This document shows positions 32,650 to 42,717 of a stretch of DNA of 64,000 nt, one piece after another. This DNA is from Allopusillimonas ginsengisoli (lineage in GTDB: Bacteria; Pseudomonadota; Gammaproteobacteria; Burkholderiales; Burkholderiaceae_B). The DNA is taken from contig RAPG01000009.1 in the NCBI GenBank assembly GCA_005239165.1, positions 170,631-234,630 on the forward strand, in the 5' to 3' direction. Position 1 is the stretch's first letter, and each line of letters opens with the position of its first letter. The notes below the pieces were generated by a model that was not told where the DNA came from, made no database searches, and saw only the letters and a program-made list of their open reading frames with translations. Both the position numbers and the translations under genes were made by a program.

Positions 32650-35430
32650 ATGGATATCAAAGCCGTGCACGCACTGCCCCATGCAACACACGGGCCAGCA
32701 GCCATAACGCAACTTCTGGCCAGCCCCGATCAACGCACTACGCACTCTGTCTGCTGTTACTGCGGCACGGGCTGCGGCGTGCGCATCCACAGCACCGGGC
32801 AGCACGTGCTGGCGGTCGATGGAGATGACAGCCACCCTTCCAGCCTGGGCCAGCTGTGCAGCAAGGGCCGCACACTGGCCGCCACGGTACACCATGGCCA
32901 TAGTCGCATCCTGAAGGCACAGTGGCGCGCCGATAAAACCGGCGTGCGCCATGACATCGCATTGACTGATGCCTGCGATTTGGCGGCAGGCAGGCTGGCT
33001 GAAACTATCAGCAGACATGGCCCTGATGCCATAGGTTTTTATTTGTCGGGTCAACTGCTCACCGAAGACTATTATGTCTTCAATAAACTAGCGCGCGCAT
33101 TAGTAGGCACCAACAATATCGACAGCAACTCGAGACTGTGCATGTCCAGCGCCGTCTCGGGCTACAAGCTCACGCTTGGTGCCGATGCGCCACCCGCCAG
33201 CTATGAAGACCTGGATCATGCTGACACCGTGCTGATCGCCGGCTCGAACATGGCATTCGCGCACCCGGTGCTGTTCCGCCGACTGGAAGCGGCCAAGTTG
33301 CGCCGGCCTGGCATGAAAATAATTGTGGTGGACCCGCGTCGAACTGACACTGCCGAGATTGCCGACCTGCACCTGCCTATATTGCCCGGCAGCGATGTTG
33401 CTCTTTTTCATGCCATGCTTAACGTGCTGGTATGGGATGGCCTGGTCGATCTGAACTACATCAAGCTTCACACCTCAGGCTTTGCCGCCCTCAAGCAGCG
33501 CATACATGAATTCACCCCCGGCGCTACCCAGGATATCTGCGGTGTGCCCGCCGCCGACATCGTACTGGCCGCCCGCTGGTTCGGGCAGGCAAACGCTGCA
33601 CTGTCGCTTTACACCATGGGTTTGAACCAATCGAGCAGCGGCACGGCCAAGAACGCGGCCCTCATCCATCTGCATCTTGCTACCGGCCACATCGGTAGGC
33701 CCGGCGCAGGGCCTTTTTCACTGACGGGCCAGCCCAATGCCATGGGCGGCCGAGAAACCGGCTCTATGGCAACCCTGCTTCCAGGCCATCGCGACCCAAA
33801 CAACGCGGAGGACAGGAGCGCGATGGCCAATCTGTGGGGTGCAGACCAGTTGCCCGATACGCCTGGCAAAACGGCCGTCGATATCTTCGACGCCGTGCTG
33901 CAGGACAAAATAAAGGTTTTATGGATCGCCGCCACCAACCCGGCGCAGTCCATGCCCGATCAGGCCAGAGTACGCGCCGCCCTGGAAAAAGCAGAACTTG
34001 TCATCGTGCAGGAAGCCTTCAACAATACCGAAACCCTGGCCTATGCCGACCTAATCCTTCCAGCGGCCACATGGCCTGAAAAAGACGGCACCATGACCAA
34101 TTCTGAGCGGCGCGTCAGCCGTGTACGCGCCGCAATCAAACCGCCCGGCGACGCCCGCCCTGATTGGGACCTAGTGTGCAACATCGCACGACGTTTGGCC
34201 GCACGCATCGCACCGCACAAGGCTGGCATGTTCAGCTACGACAGCGAGGCCGATATCTTTGCAGAGCATGTTCGTACTACCGCCGGGCGCGATCTGGACT
34301 GCAGCGCCCTGGACTATGGCGTACTCGAACGCGAGGGCCCGCAGCAATGGCCTTATCCGCCAGCAGACGGTGTGCGACGGCCATCCGCGCGTCTGTACGA
34401 AGACGGCATCTTTGCCACAAAAGACGGGCGGGCCCACTTTTTCGATACTGGATATGTGCCGGTCGCCGAAAGCGTAAGCCCCAAATTTCCGCTGCGCCTG
34501 ACTTCGGGCCGTATGCGCGACCAATGGCACACTATGTCACGCAGCGGTCTGGTGCCATCGCTCACCCGCCACGTTGATGAGCCGCTGATCTATTTGCACC
34601 CTGACGACATGCAGCGGCACAAGATAAGCAATGGTGCGCTGACCAGAGTCCGTACACGCCGGGGCAGCGTCATCCTGCCAGCAAGCGCTGATACAACCCT
34701 AAGACCCGGTCATGCCTTCGTACACATGCACTGGGGAAGCAGCTTTATTGCTGGCGACGGAGTAAACGCGCTGGCCAATAGCGCGCGCGATCCCATTTCG
34801 CAACAACCTGAGCTCAAGCACAGTGCTGCGGGCGTGGAAGCGCTGCATTTTCCCTGGCATGCGCAGGCGTGGCTACAAGGCAGTGCGCCAGCTTTGCGCC
34901 AGAAGCTTCTTCCCTGGCTGCGCCGCTTTCCCTATGCGGTACTCATCCCGTCCGCCATTGGCGGCGAAAGCGTTAGATTGCGGTTGGCAGGCCCATCTCG
35001 CATTGCACCTGAGCTTCTCGATGAGCTGGTGCGCGATATAGGACTGGACACGCCCGACCTCGCCTTTGACGATCCCGCTCGTGGCGTTGTTCGCCGACTT
35101 GTCCGCGACGACGGCGTGTTGCGCGCCTGGGTACTGGCTGGCGACACAATAGCCGCCGATGCCCTACTGCAGTGGGCCGACACCGGCCACGCGCCGCTAA
35201 ATGCCAGCCAAATATTCACGGGTCGCAGCGCTCCCGCCGTACGCGCACGCGTTATCTGCACCTGTGGCAACGTCACCGACCAAGCCATTCAGCAGGCACT
35301 AGATCGCGGCCTTGACCTTGATGCCCTGAAATCAAGCCTGGAATGCGGCATTACTTGCGGCTCCTGCCTGCCTGAGCTTCGCCGCATGGTGGGCCAGCAC
35401 ACTCAAACGGAGTACTCGAGCCATGCATGA
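32650..35430 (+). CDS. nasA: Assimilatory nitrate reductase, molybdopterin catalytic subunit
   Basis: 926 residues. The N-terminal [4Fe-4S] site reads VCCYCGTGCGV with a later LCSKGRTL cysteine. Bis-MGD domains follow (SNMAFAHPVLF, TNPAQSMPDQ, GRMRDQWHTMSRSG). The last 65 residues form a BFD-like [2Fe-2S] domain (CTCGNVTDQAI, ECGITCGSC), a known extension in some NasA proteins that receives electrons. There is no Tat signal, consistent with a cytoplasmic assimilatory enzyme. Nitrate is reduced to nitrite for NirBD. It overlaps cobA by 8 bp. Confidence 0.94.
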   Translation: MDIKAVHALPHATHGPAAITQLLASPDQRTTHSVCCYCGTGCGVRIHSTGQHVLAVDGDDSHPSSLGQLCSKGRTLAATVHHGHSRILKAQWRADKTGVRHDIALTDACDLAAGRLAETISRHGPDAIGFYLSGQLLTEDYYVFNKLARALVGTNNIDSNSRLCMSSAVSGYKLTLGADAPPASYEDLDHADTVLIAGSNMAFAHPVLFRRLEAAKLRRPGMKIIVVDPRRTDTAEIADLHLPILPGSDVALFHAMLNVLVWDGLVDLNYIKLHTSGFAALKQRIHEFTPGATQDICGVPAADIVLAARWFGQANAALSLYTMGLNQSSSGTAKNAALIHLHLATGHIGRPGAGPFSLTGQPNAMGGRETGSMATLLPGHRDPNNAEDRSAMANLWGADQLPDTPGKTAVDIFDAVLQDKIKVLWIAATNPAQSMPDQARVRAALEKAELVIVQEAFNNTETLAYADLILPAATWPEKDGTMTNSERRVSRVRAAIKPPGDARPDWDLVCNIARRLAARIAPHKAGMFSYDSEADIFAEHVRTTAGRDLDCSALDYGVLEREGPQQWPYPPADGVRRPSARLYEDGIFATKDGRAHFFDTGYVPVAESVSPKFPLRLTSGRMRDQWHTMSRSGLVPSLTRHVDEPLIYLHPDDMQRHKISNGALTRVRTRRGSVILPASADTTLRPGHAFVHMHWGSSFIAGDGVNALANSARDPISQQPELKHSAAGVEALHFPWHAQAWLQGSAPALRQKLLPWLRRFPYAVLIPSAIGGESVRLRLAGPSRIAPELLDELVRDIGLDTPDLAFDDPARGVVRRLVRDDGVLRAWVLAGDTIAADALLQWADTGHAPLNASQIFTGRSAPAVRARVICTCGNVTDQAIQQALDRGLDLDALKSSLECGITCGSCLPELRRMVGQHTQTEYSSHA

Positions 35431-36268
35431 CCACAACACCTCACCCACCTTAGCGCCATACATCAAAGCACACAACGAACCGCTTGCGGGTAAAGTCTGG
35501 TTGGTCGGTGCCGGCCCCGGCGACCCCGAGCTGCTGACCTTGAAAGCCTTGCGTATTTTGCGCGAATGCACACTCTGGCTGGTCGATGATCTGGTCAGCG
35601 AGGGAATACTGGCGCTGGCAACACCCGGCACACGCATTATCAAGGTCGGCAAGCGCGGCGGTCGCAAGTCATCCACCCCACAGCCTTTTATATTGCGTCT
35701 CATGGCTCGCTATGCCCGGCAGGGGCATACTGTGGCCCGAGTGAAAGGCGGTGATCCTTTTATCTTTGGGCGAGGCGGCGAAGAAATTGCCTGGCTCCAG
35801 TCCAGGGGGGTGGCCGTTGACCATGTGAGCGGCATCACGGCGGGCCTGGCGGTCGCTTCAGCGCTTGGGCTCCCGCTGACTCATCGCGAAGTAGCACGTG
35901 GCGTTATTTTTGTCACCGCGCACACTGCGGACGGGGCGAGCCCGGCCTGGCGCGCACTTGCTCAAAGCGGCATGACAATAGTCTGCTACATGGGCATGCG
36001 CGATCCACAGACTCTTATGGATGAATTGTTACAGGCAGGTTTCTCGCCAACGCTTCCCGTCGCCATCGTGCAACATGTTTCCCGGCCAGACCAGCGCCAT
36101 GCTTTCACCACGCTGGCGCAGACGGCCTGTACCGTGAGAACGCATAATCTGGGAAGCCCTGCCGTCATCGTGCTTGGCGAGGCGGTGGGCTTTGCCGGTG
36201 CCCTTGCTATGTCATCTGTTGCAAGATCGCCTGCGCCGATAACGGACTCACTACGCATGACCATGTAG
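35423..36268 (+). CDS. cobA: Uroporphyrinogen-III C-methyltransferase (SUMT)
   Basis: 281 residues. The S-adenosylmethionine tetrapyrrole methylase core is clear: VWLVGAGPGDPELLTLKAL, then VARVKGGDPFIFGRGGEEI, SGITAGLAVASALGLPLTHR and YMGMRD. It makes precorrin-2, the first committed step to siroheme, the cofactor of NirB. It has the SUMT domain alone, without the CysG dehydrogenase/ferrochelatase part, so that step must be encoded elsewhere. The operon position next to nasA and nirBD supports a siroheme-supply role. About 28 residues precede the domain. Confidence 0.93.
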   Translation: MHDHNTSPTLAPYIKAHNEPLAGKVWLVGAGPGDPELLTLKALRILRECTLWLVDDLVSEGILALATPGTRIIKVGKRGGRKSSTPQPFILRLMARYARQGHTVARVKGGDPFIFGRGGEEIAWLQSRGVAVDHVSGITAGLAVASALGLPLTHREVARGVIFVTAHTADGASPAWRALAQSGMTIVCYMGMRDPQTLMDELLQAGFSPTLPVAIVQHVSRPDQRHAFTTLAQTACTVRTHNLGSPAVIVLGEAVGFAGALAMSSVARSPAPITDSLRMTM

Positions 36269-36293
36269 CCAAAGCCCGGGTAGCCGCACTGCT

Positions 36294-37725
<1,432 letters not shown>

Positions 37726-38598
37726 ATGATGTTTGCATGGGTAGGCGTCACAGAATTCGTGGCGGTCGCCGAAACAGAGAGCTTTACGCAGGCCGCAAAA
37801 CGGCTGGGTATCTCGACGGCGCAAGTCAGCCGGCAGATCAGTGCCCTGGAGGCCAGGTTGGCAACCAAGCTGTTCTACCGAACCACACGCAAGGTTTCCG
37901 TGACGGAGTCTGGGCAGATCTACTTCCAGCATTGTCGCCAAGTGCTGGACGGCCTGGAGGAGGCCGAGCGCATAGTCACCAACCTTCAGATGGCTCCACG
38001 CGGCAAGCTTAGAATTACTGCGCCCGTGACGTATGGAGAAAAAACAATCGCGCCCTTGATAAACGATTTTGTACTTCGTCACCCTGAACTTCAGGTCGAA
38101 CTAAACCTGACGAACATAACGCTAGACCTGGTCGAACAGGGGTATGACATGGCGGTACGCATGGGCACGCTTGAAAGTTCCAGCTTGATGGCCAAGCGGC
38201 TGGCCTCAAGAACCCAGTTCGTATGTGCCTCGCCCCAGTATCTGGCAACCCGTGGAACCCCGCACGCTTTACCTGATTTAGAAAGTCATAACTGCTTGCA
38301 GGGCAACCATGACTATTGGCGCTTCCAGGAAAACAATAAGGCGAGAAATCTTCGCATCAAGGGCAACCTTGTTTGTGGCAGCGGTTGGGCATTACTCGAC
38401 GCGGCCCTAAAAGGCGTGGGCATTGTGCAACTTCCAGACTATTACGTGCAACCATCCTTAGACTCGGGGCAATTGATTGCGGTGCTGACACAGTACCAGC
38501 AGCCAGATGAGGGCATTTGGGCGGTTTACCCGCACAATCGCCACCTTTCACCAAAAGTACGTTTTCTGCTTGACCACCTGACACAAAGCCTTGCCTGA
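37726..38598 (+). CDS. LysR-family regulator, divergent from frmA
   Basis: 290 residues from ATG 37726 (AAGGG upstream); 13 further in-frame residues are rejected. The helix-turn-helix reads ESFTQAAKRLGISTAQVSRQ and the effector domain continues to FLLDHLTQSLA. Its placement back-to-back with frmA suggests control of formaldehyde detoxification, and related LysR regulators sit beside frmA in other proteobacteria, but this is inference. Confidence 0.88.
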   Translation: MMFAWVGVTEFVAVAETESFTQAAKRLGISTAQVSRQISALEARLATKLFYRTTRKVSVTESGQIYFQHCRQVLDGLEEAERIVTNLQMAPRGKLRITAPVTYGEKTIAPLINDFVLRHPELQVELNLTNITLDLVEQGYDMAVRMGTLESSSLMAKRLASRTQFVCASPQYLATRGTPHALPDLESHNCLQGNHDYWRFQENNKARNLRIKGNLVCGSGWALLDAALKGVGIVQLPDYYVQPSLDSGQLIAVLTQYQQPDEGIWAVYPHNRHLSPKVRFLLDHLTQSLA

Positions 38599-38612
38599 TG
38601 ACGTGAAGCAAG

Positions 38613-38837
38613 TCGAGATCACCGCCATTGGCCTCAGAATTCACGAGCGCCAGAGCGAAATCTTTCCGATGTTGAAGGAATGGCCGCGCGACTGGAAGTG
38701 TTGCCGTTCGACAGTGCTGCTGCCTCGCACAGCGGCCAGACCAGGTCAGAATTGAAGAAAAAAGGAACATCTATCGGTTCTTAGACGTGTTGATTGCCGG
38801 CCACGCACGCTCACTAGGGCTGGTTCTAGTGACATTG
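38613..38837 (+). pseudogene. Decayed VapC (PIN-domain) toxin gene
   Basis: Pieces of a PIN toxin appear in shifting frames. GMAARLEVLPFDSAAASHSG, SELKKKGTSIGS then a stop (38671 onward) continues after a frameshift at about 38780 as LDVLIAGHARSLGLVLVT. This matches the ARLEVLPFD...IGPLDLLIAAHALSLG pattern of VapC proteins. Weaker traces (VEITAI, SEFTSARAK) precede it, and the C-terminus is missing. At least one and probably more frameshifts are present, so it is non-functional. No VapB gene is left beside it. Confidence 0.6.
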
Positions 38838-38845
38838 CACAGAAC

Positions 38846-39160
38846 TTATTTGTTAGCAACAGCGAGCACAGCCTTTGGATTTGTGTTTGCAATCGCCAGA
38901 AGAGTACGGGCCGCACCACTCGGCTGTTTACGCCCCTGCTCCCAGCCTTGTAAGGTGCGAACGGAAACGCCGAGCAAAGTGGCAAACTGAGCTTGAGATA
39001 GGCCCGTTTTCTTACGCGCCTCGATAGCTGGCGATAAAACGACATGCGTCTGGCTGACTTTCATCTGCTGCACAGCCTCAAGCAGCTCTGCAGCAAGGTC
39101 GCGATCTGCTTCATAAGCGGCAAGCTCTTTATCTGTGAAGGATCTATTCTTCGAGGACAC
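38846..39160 (-). CDS. XRE-type antitoxin (HigA/NadS-like)
   Basis: 104 residues, probably starting at a GTG (39160) inside the end of the toxin remnant. The C-terminal helix-turn-helix reads KTGLSQAQFATLLGVSVRTL followed by QGWEQGRKQPSGAARTLL, typical of antitoxins encoded after RelE-type toxins. The frame is intact. The cognate toxin has lost its N-terminal half, so the antitoxin is probably an orphan regulator. Confidence 0.82.
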   Translation of the reverse strand: MSSKNRSFTDKELAAYEADRDLAAELLEAVQQMKVSQTHVVLSPAIEARKKTGLSQAQFATLLGVSVRTLQGWEQGRKQPSGAARTLLAIANTNPKAVLAVANK

Positions 39161-39314
39161 GACGGATCTCCTTTAACTTAGCGCCGGTGATATTGTTAGT
39201 TTTGGCCTTTGCATATAGCGTTAGCAATACAACTTCGCCTTCAAGTGTACGGGTGAAATAATTCAGTCCAATAGAGCGGCCACTGTCGTTGGAGGATAAG
39301 TGTTTCGACGACCG
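39144..39314 (-). pseudogene. RelE/HigB-type toxin, C-terminal remnant
   Basis: 57 codons open to a stop at 39315-39317, without a start. The reading SIGLNYFTRTLEGEVVLLTL then YAKAKTNNITGAKLKEIRRV corresponds to the C-terminal half of RelE-superfamily toxins (RVIYY...LLLxYAKxxxDNL...KKALRxL). It overlaps the antitoxin gene start by 17 bp, the normal toxin-antitoxin order. The N-terminal half is gone, and unrelated VOC-fragment DNA begins about 45 bp beyond the break. Confidence 0.7.
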
Positions 39315-39357
39315 TTAGCATAGCTTACTATACTCCTAAGGCGTACTCCGCAGTATT

Positions 39358-39690
39358 AAAAAGTCGCTTGCCTTTTATCGTGACGGGCTAGGCCTCCCGA
39401 CCGAAGGCATCGTCGGTCGGGAGTTCGCGCATGGTGCGGTTGCCTTCTTCGATCTGTCGGGTGGGCTGAAGCTCGCGATCTGGGCACAGGACGATATTTC
39501 TTACTACACCGGCCTGCCAAAGCAACCCATCTCTTCCACTTCCTTCACGATCGGACATAACGTTCTGGATCGGCAGGAAGTTGACGAGACGATGGACGCA
39601 GCGCAACGCGCAGGTGCTGAAATCATCAAGCCTCCGCAGGATACCTTCTATGGGGGGTACGCTGGGTATTTTCGTGATATTAACGAACAC
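39358..39690 (+). pseudogene. VOC/glyoxalase-family gene fragment, truncated at both ends
   Basis: An uninterrupted frame without a start reads KKSLAFYRDGLGLPTEGIVG, then EFAHGAVAFFDLSGGLKLAI, TSFTIGHNV, AGAEIIKPPQDTFYGGYAGY and FRDINEHTG. These are the consecutive blocks of a VOC (glyoxalase/bleomycin-resistance) protein. The first strand before SLAFYRD and the final strand after FRDxxxH are missing, the latter replaced by unrelated sequence. Intact codons with lost ends point to recombination rather than slow decay. Confidence 0.65.
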
Positions 39691-39776
39691 ACGGGTAGTA
39701 ACAGGGACAGCGGCCGGCCTTGCCCGGAGGCCATCCCGCCGACAACTTGCCTCAAACCCGTGCAGCGATGGCGACC

Positions 39777-40694
39777 TTATGAAGATGCATTTTCGCAAAT
39801 AGTAAAAATGATATCGCGCAGCCAGCGATGGGCAGGATCAGCATGCAGGCGAGGATGCCAAATGGCTGAGACCTTGATCTCAGGCGTTTGTACCGGGAGT
39901 TCAAAGTGCTGAATGCCCGCACTGCGCGAGTGGCGGCCTATCAAGTCATTGTCAAGGCACGAATGCGGGACTAGCCCGAGAAGATCGGAGTAGCGTACGA
40001 TCTGCATCGCGTTTGCATAAGTGGGCACCACCATAACTATGGTCCTGGACAGGCCCGACTGGCCAAGCGCGTCGTCTACGGGCCCTGAGTATTGCCGCTT
40101 GCGTGACACAACCACGTGCTGGTAACTCGCGTAGCGTTTCGCAGTCATCTTGGTCAAAAAAGGATGCTCTGCTCGACAAATGCCCACGAACCGATCGCGA
40201 AACAGCACCCGTGTCTTCAGTTCCGGCGCCGCGGTTCCGAGCACGCCGACCTCCAGGTCAATCATGCCTTCTCGGAGTGGTCGTGCATCCTTGTCTGGCT
40301 TCGAAACGAACCGGATTCTGACGCGGGGTGCGGTTTTAGTGATCGCCGCCATTAGCGGCGCGCCGATCAGTTCGACGAAGCTGTCATTCGCACGAATCGT
40401 GAACGTCCGCTCTAGTTTGGAAACGTCAAAGGAGCTGGTGGCGGGTTGAAGCACGGCTCTGGCGTTTTGGGAAGCATCATGGACACGCTCACGGATTTGT
40501 TCGGCATACGGTGTCGGAACCAGGGTACGTCCTGCTAGCACGAGCAGTTGATCTCCTGTCGAGATTCTCAGTCTCGAAAGAGTCCTGCTCATGGCAGAGG
40601 GACTCAAACCGAGTCGGTACGCAGCTTTGGTCACGCTGCGCTCGGAGAGCAATACGTCCAGTGCAGTGAGGAGATTTAAGTCCACGCTTTTCAT
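39777..40694 (-). CDS. LysR-family regulator (NodD/LinR-like branch)
   Basis: 305 residues from ATG 40694, opening MKSVDLNLLTALDVLLSERS. The helix-turn-helix is SVTKAAYRLGLSPSAMSRTL followed by SRLR. The S-x-S-x-M-S-R-x-L-x-R-L-R form with DLNLL at the start belongs to the NodD/SyrM/LinR branch. It diverges from the SDR-amidohydrolase pair with 187 bp between, so it probably controls that pair in response to an aromatic or related substrate. Confidence 0.88.
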   Translation of the reverse strand: MKSVDLNLLTALDVLLSERSVTKAAYRLGLSPSAMSRTLSRLRISTGDQLLVLAGRTLVPTPYAEQIRERVHDASQNARAVLQPATSSFDVSKLERTFTIRANDSFVELIGAPLMAAITKTAPRVRIRFVSKPDKDARPLREGMIDLEVGVLGTAAPELKTRVLFRDRFVGICRAEHPFLTKMTAKRYASYQHVVVSRKRQYSGPVDDALGQSGLSRTIVMVVPTYANAMQIVRYSDLLGLVPHSCLDNDLIGRHSRSAGIQHFELPVQTPEIKVSAIWHPRLHADPAHRWLRDIIFTICENASS

Positions 40695-40881
40695 GCCCAC
40701 CCGTCCTTGCATTGACCATTCGTTGATTCCAATGCAATCAATTATTGCATGCTACGCGTCTGGTGCAATGAATTCTCCGTCATTAGAATCGAAATGACAG
40801 AAGCAAACAAGTTGGTCGCAAGGGAGTGGAAACGCCAGCATGCTCCCCCACGTATTGACTGTCTAATATCAAGGAATCTTT

Positions 40882-41595
40882 ATGAAAAGCTCAAGTAACG
40901 ATAGCGCGCCAGCGATCCTGATCATCGGCGCTTCGCGCGGTCTCGGGAACGCCATGGCAGCGGAATGCCTGAATAGAGGCTGGAACGTCGTCGGTACGGT
41001 ACGCGACAGCAGTCGAACTGAATTGCACGATCTGGCCGATGAGTATGTGGGCCGTGTACAGATAGAACACCTTGACGTAACCGACCCTGACCAGATCACA
41101 GCGCTGTGTAACCGATTATCTACACGCTGCTTCGATATCCTGTTCGTAAACGCCGGCACTGCGAATAATAATCAGGACGAAACCATCGCGGAGGTATCCA
41201 CCGAAGAGTTCATGCAAGTGATGATCACTAATGCCCTTGCTCCTATGCGTGTCATCGAAGGCCTGCAGGGTCTAGTGCCGACCGATGGCCTGATAGGCAT
41301 CATGTCGTCAGGGCAAGGCAGCATTGCCAACAACGATAAAGGCGGGCACGAGGTTTATCGTGGCAGCAAGTCAGCCCTGAACCAGTACATGCGCAGCTAC
41401 GCCGCCCACCACGCCGGAGAACGACGCGCCCTGCTGTTGTTGGCTCCTGGCTGGATACGTACCGCGCTAGGCGGGCCGGATGCGACGTTCGGACTTGAAG
41501 AAACCGTTCCTGAAATCGTAAACACGCTGCTCTCGAAACAAGGAAAGCCTGGCCTAGAGTACCTCGACCGCATGGGGCGCACGGTATCATGGTGA
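40882..41595 (+). CDS. Short-chain dehydrogenase/reductase
   Basis: 237 residues. The cofactor motif is IIGASRGLGNAMAAE and the segment before the core is DILFVNAGTANNN. Catalytic residues are S (MSSGQGS) and Y-x-x-x-K (VYRGSKSAL). This is a divergent, csgA/sniffer-like classical SDR. It overlaps the downstream amidohydrolase gene by 7 bp, so the two are translationally coupled and probably act in one pathway. Confidence 0.87.
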   Translation: MKSSSNDSAPAILIIGASRGLGNAMAAECLNRGWNVVGTVRDSSRTELHDLADEYVGRVQIEHLDVTDPDQITALCNRLSTRCFDILFVNAGTANNNQDETIAEVSTEEFMQVMITNALAPMRVIEGLQGLVPTDGLIGIMSSGQGSIANNDKGGHEVYRGSKSALNQYMRSYAAHHAGERRALLLLAPGWIRTALGGPDATFGLEETVPEIVNTLLSKQGKPGLEYLDRMGRTVSW

Positions 41596-42587
41596 ACAAA
41601 GCCGCAGTCATGAAAATCATCGGAATTGAAGAGCACTTCCTAACGGCAGAAATCCGCGATGCCTGGAGCGCCATTGGCCTGGACGCAACCGATCCGAGCG
41701 TAGCGTTTCATTCCGGCGTAATTGAAAGACGCCTGCTTGATCTCGCGCAAGACCGACTCGCACTGATGGACGAAACTGGACTAGCTGTGCAAGTCTTGTC
41801 GCTGAAGACTCCCGCGCTCCACGATCTAGGATTGGAAAGCGTCGATCTGGCACAACGAACCAACGACGCCCTGGCAGAGGTGGTTGCGCGCCATCCTAAA
41901 CGCTTCCAGGCCATGGCAACATTGCCCGTGAGCATGCCGGAAGAGGCAGCTCTCGAATTGGAACGTTGTGTCGGGACCCTGGGTTTCAAAGGAACGGTAC
42001 TGTGCGGAAAAGTGGGCCAGCGCAATCTCGATGATCCGACCCTCACGCCGATCTTTCAAAGCGCGCAAGCGTCAGGCGTTCCGATACTGATCCATCCCCG
42101 TGTACCTGACGCAACCGTTAGGGCGGCCTACTACTCGGGCTTCACGCCCGAGGTCGATGCGGCTTTCGCCACCTACGCCCTGGGCTGGCACTATGAAGCA
42201 GGTATACAGTTCCTTCGTCTCGTGCTCGCGGGCACGTTCGACCGCATGCCGGGCCTTCAGGTGATTCTCGGGCATTGGGGCGAAGTAGTGCTGTTCTATG
42301 CCGAACGTTTAGCAGCACTGGACAAGGTATCTGGGCTGGCGCGGCCGATTGCGAGCTATCTGCGAAACAATCTCTATGTCACGGCCAGCGGTATGTTTTT
42401 ACCTCACTACCTGGAGCGTGCCACTGCAGTAGTCGGCGTCGATCGACTTCTCTTCTCGACGGACTTTCCTTACCAATATCGTCCGAGTCACGACGCAAGG
42501 CGATTTTTGGAAAAATGCGATCTCGCTGAGCAAGATAAAGCTGGATTCGCGCATGGCAACTGGATGAGACTTACCGGCGAGAAGTAG
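41589..42587 (+). CDS. Amidohydrolase-family (ACMSD/gamma-resorcylate decarboxylase-like) protein
   Basis: 332 residues. Metal-site features of the amidohydrolase_2 family: the N-terminal IGIEEHFL (E-x-H), H in PILIHPRVPD, H in VILGHWGEVV and D in FSTDFPYQY. The branch contains nonoxidative aromatic acid decarboxylases (2,3-dihydroxybenzoate, gamma-resorcylate, 5-carboxyvanillate) and ACMSD. The IEEHF start and LLFSTDFP...SH end fit the resorcylate/dihydroxybenzoate decarboxylases. Coupling to an SDR gene and the LysR neighbour suggest aromatic catabolism. An alternative start is 41610. Confidence 0.85.
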   Translation: MVNKAAVMKIIGIEEHFLTAEIRDAWSAIGLDATDPSVAFHSGVIERRLLDLAQDRLALMDETGLAVQVLSLKTPALHDLGLESVDLAQRTNDALAEVVARHPKRFQAMATLPVSMPEEAALELERCVGTLGFKGTVLCGKVGQRNLDDPTLTPIFQSAQASGVPILIHPRVPDATVRAAYYSGFTPEVDAAFATYALGWHYEAGIQFLRLVLAGTFDRMPGLQVILGHWGEVVLFYAERLAALDKVSGLARPIASYLRNNLYVTASGMFLPHYLERATAVVGVDRLLFSTDFPYQYRPSHDARRFLEKCDLAEQDKAGFAHGNWMRLTGEK

Positions 42588-42658
42588 ACAGCACCGGCGA
42601 GATGCAATTGATAAGCGGGCATTAGTTGAAGAGCGCTGCGCAGCTTGATCGAACGCCT

Positions 42659-42702
42659 CCTTAGGCCACAATGTCAGGGCGTGACTGGTGAGTGGCCTAA
42701 GG
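42659..42702. terminator. Inverted repeat between convergent genes
   Basis: CCTTAGGCCAC (42659-42669) and GTGGCCTAAGG (42692-42702) form a perfect 11 bp stem with a 22-nt loop. It lies between the amidohydrolase gene and the convergent SDR gene. There is no U-tract on either side, so it is a possible bidirectional terminator or a leftover repeat. Confidence 0.4.
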
Positions 42703-42717
42703 AAGACTTCAAAGCAT

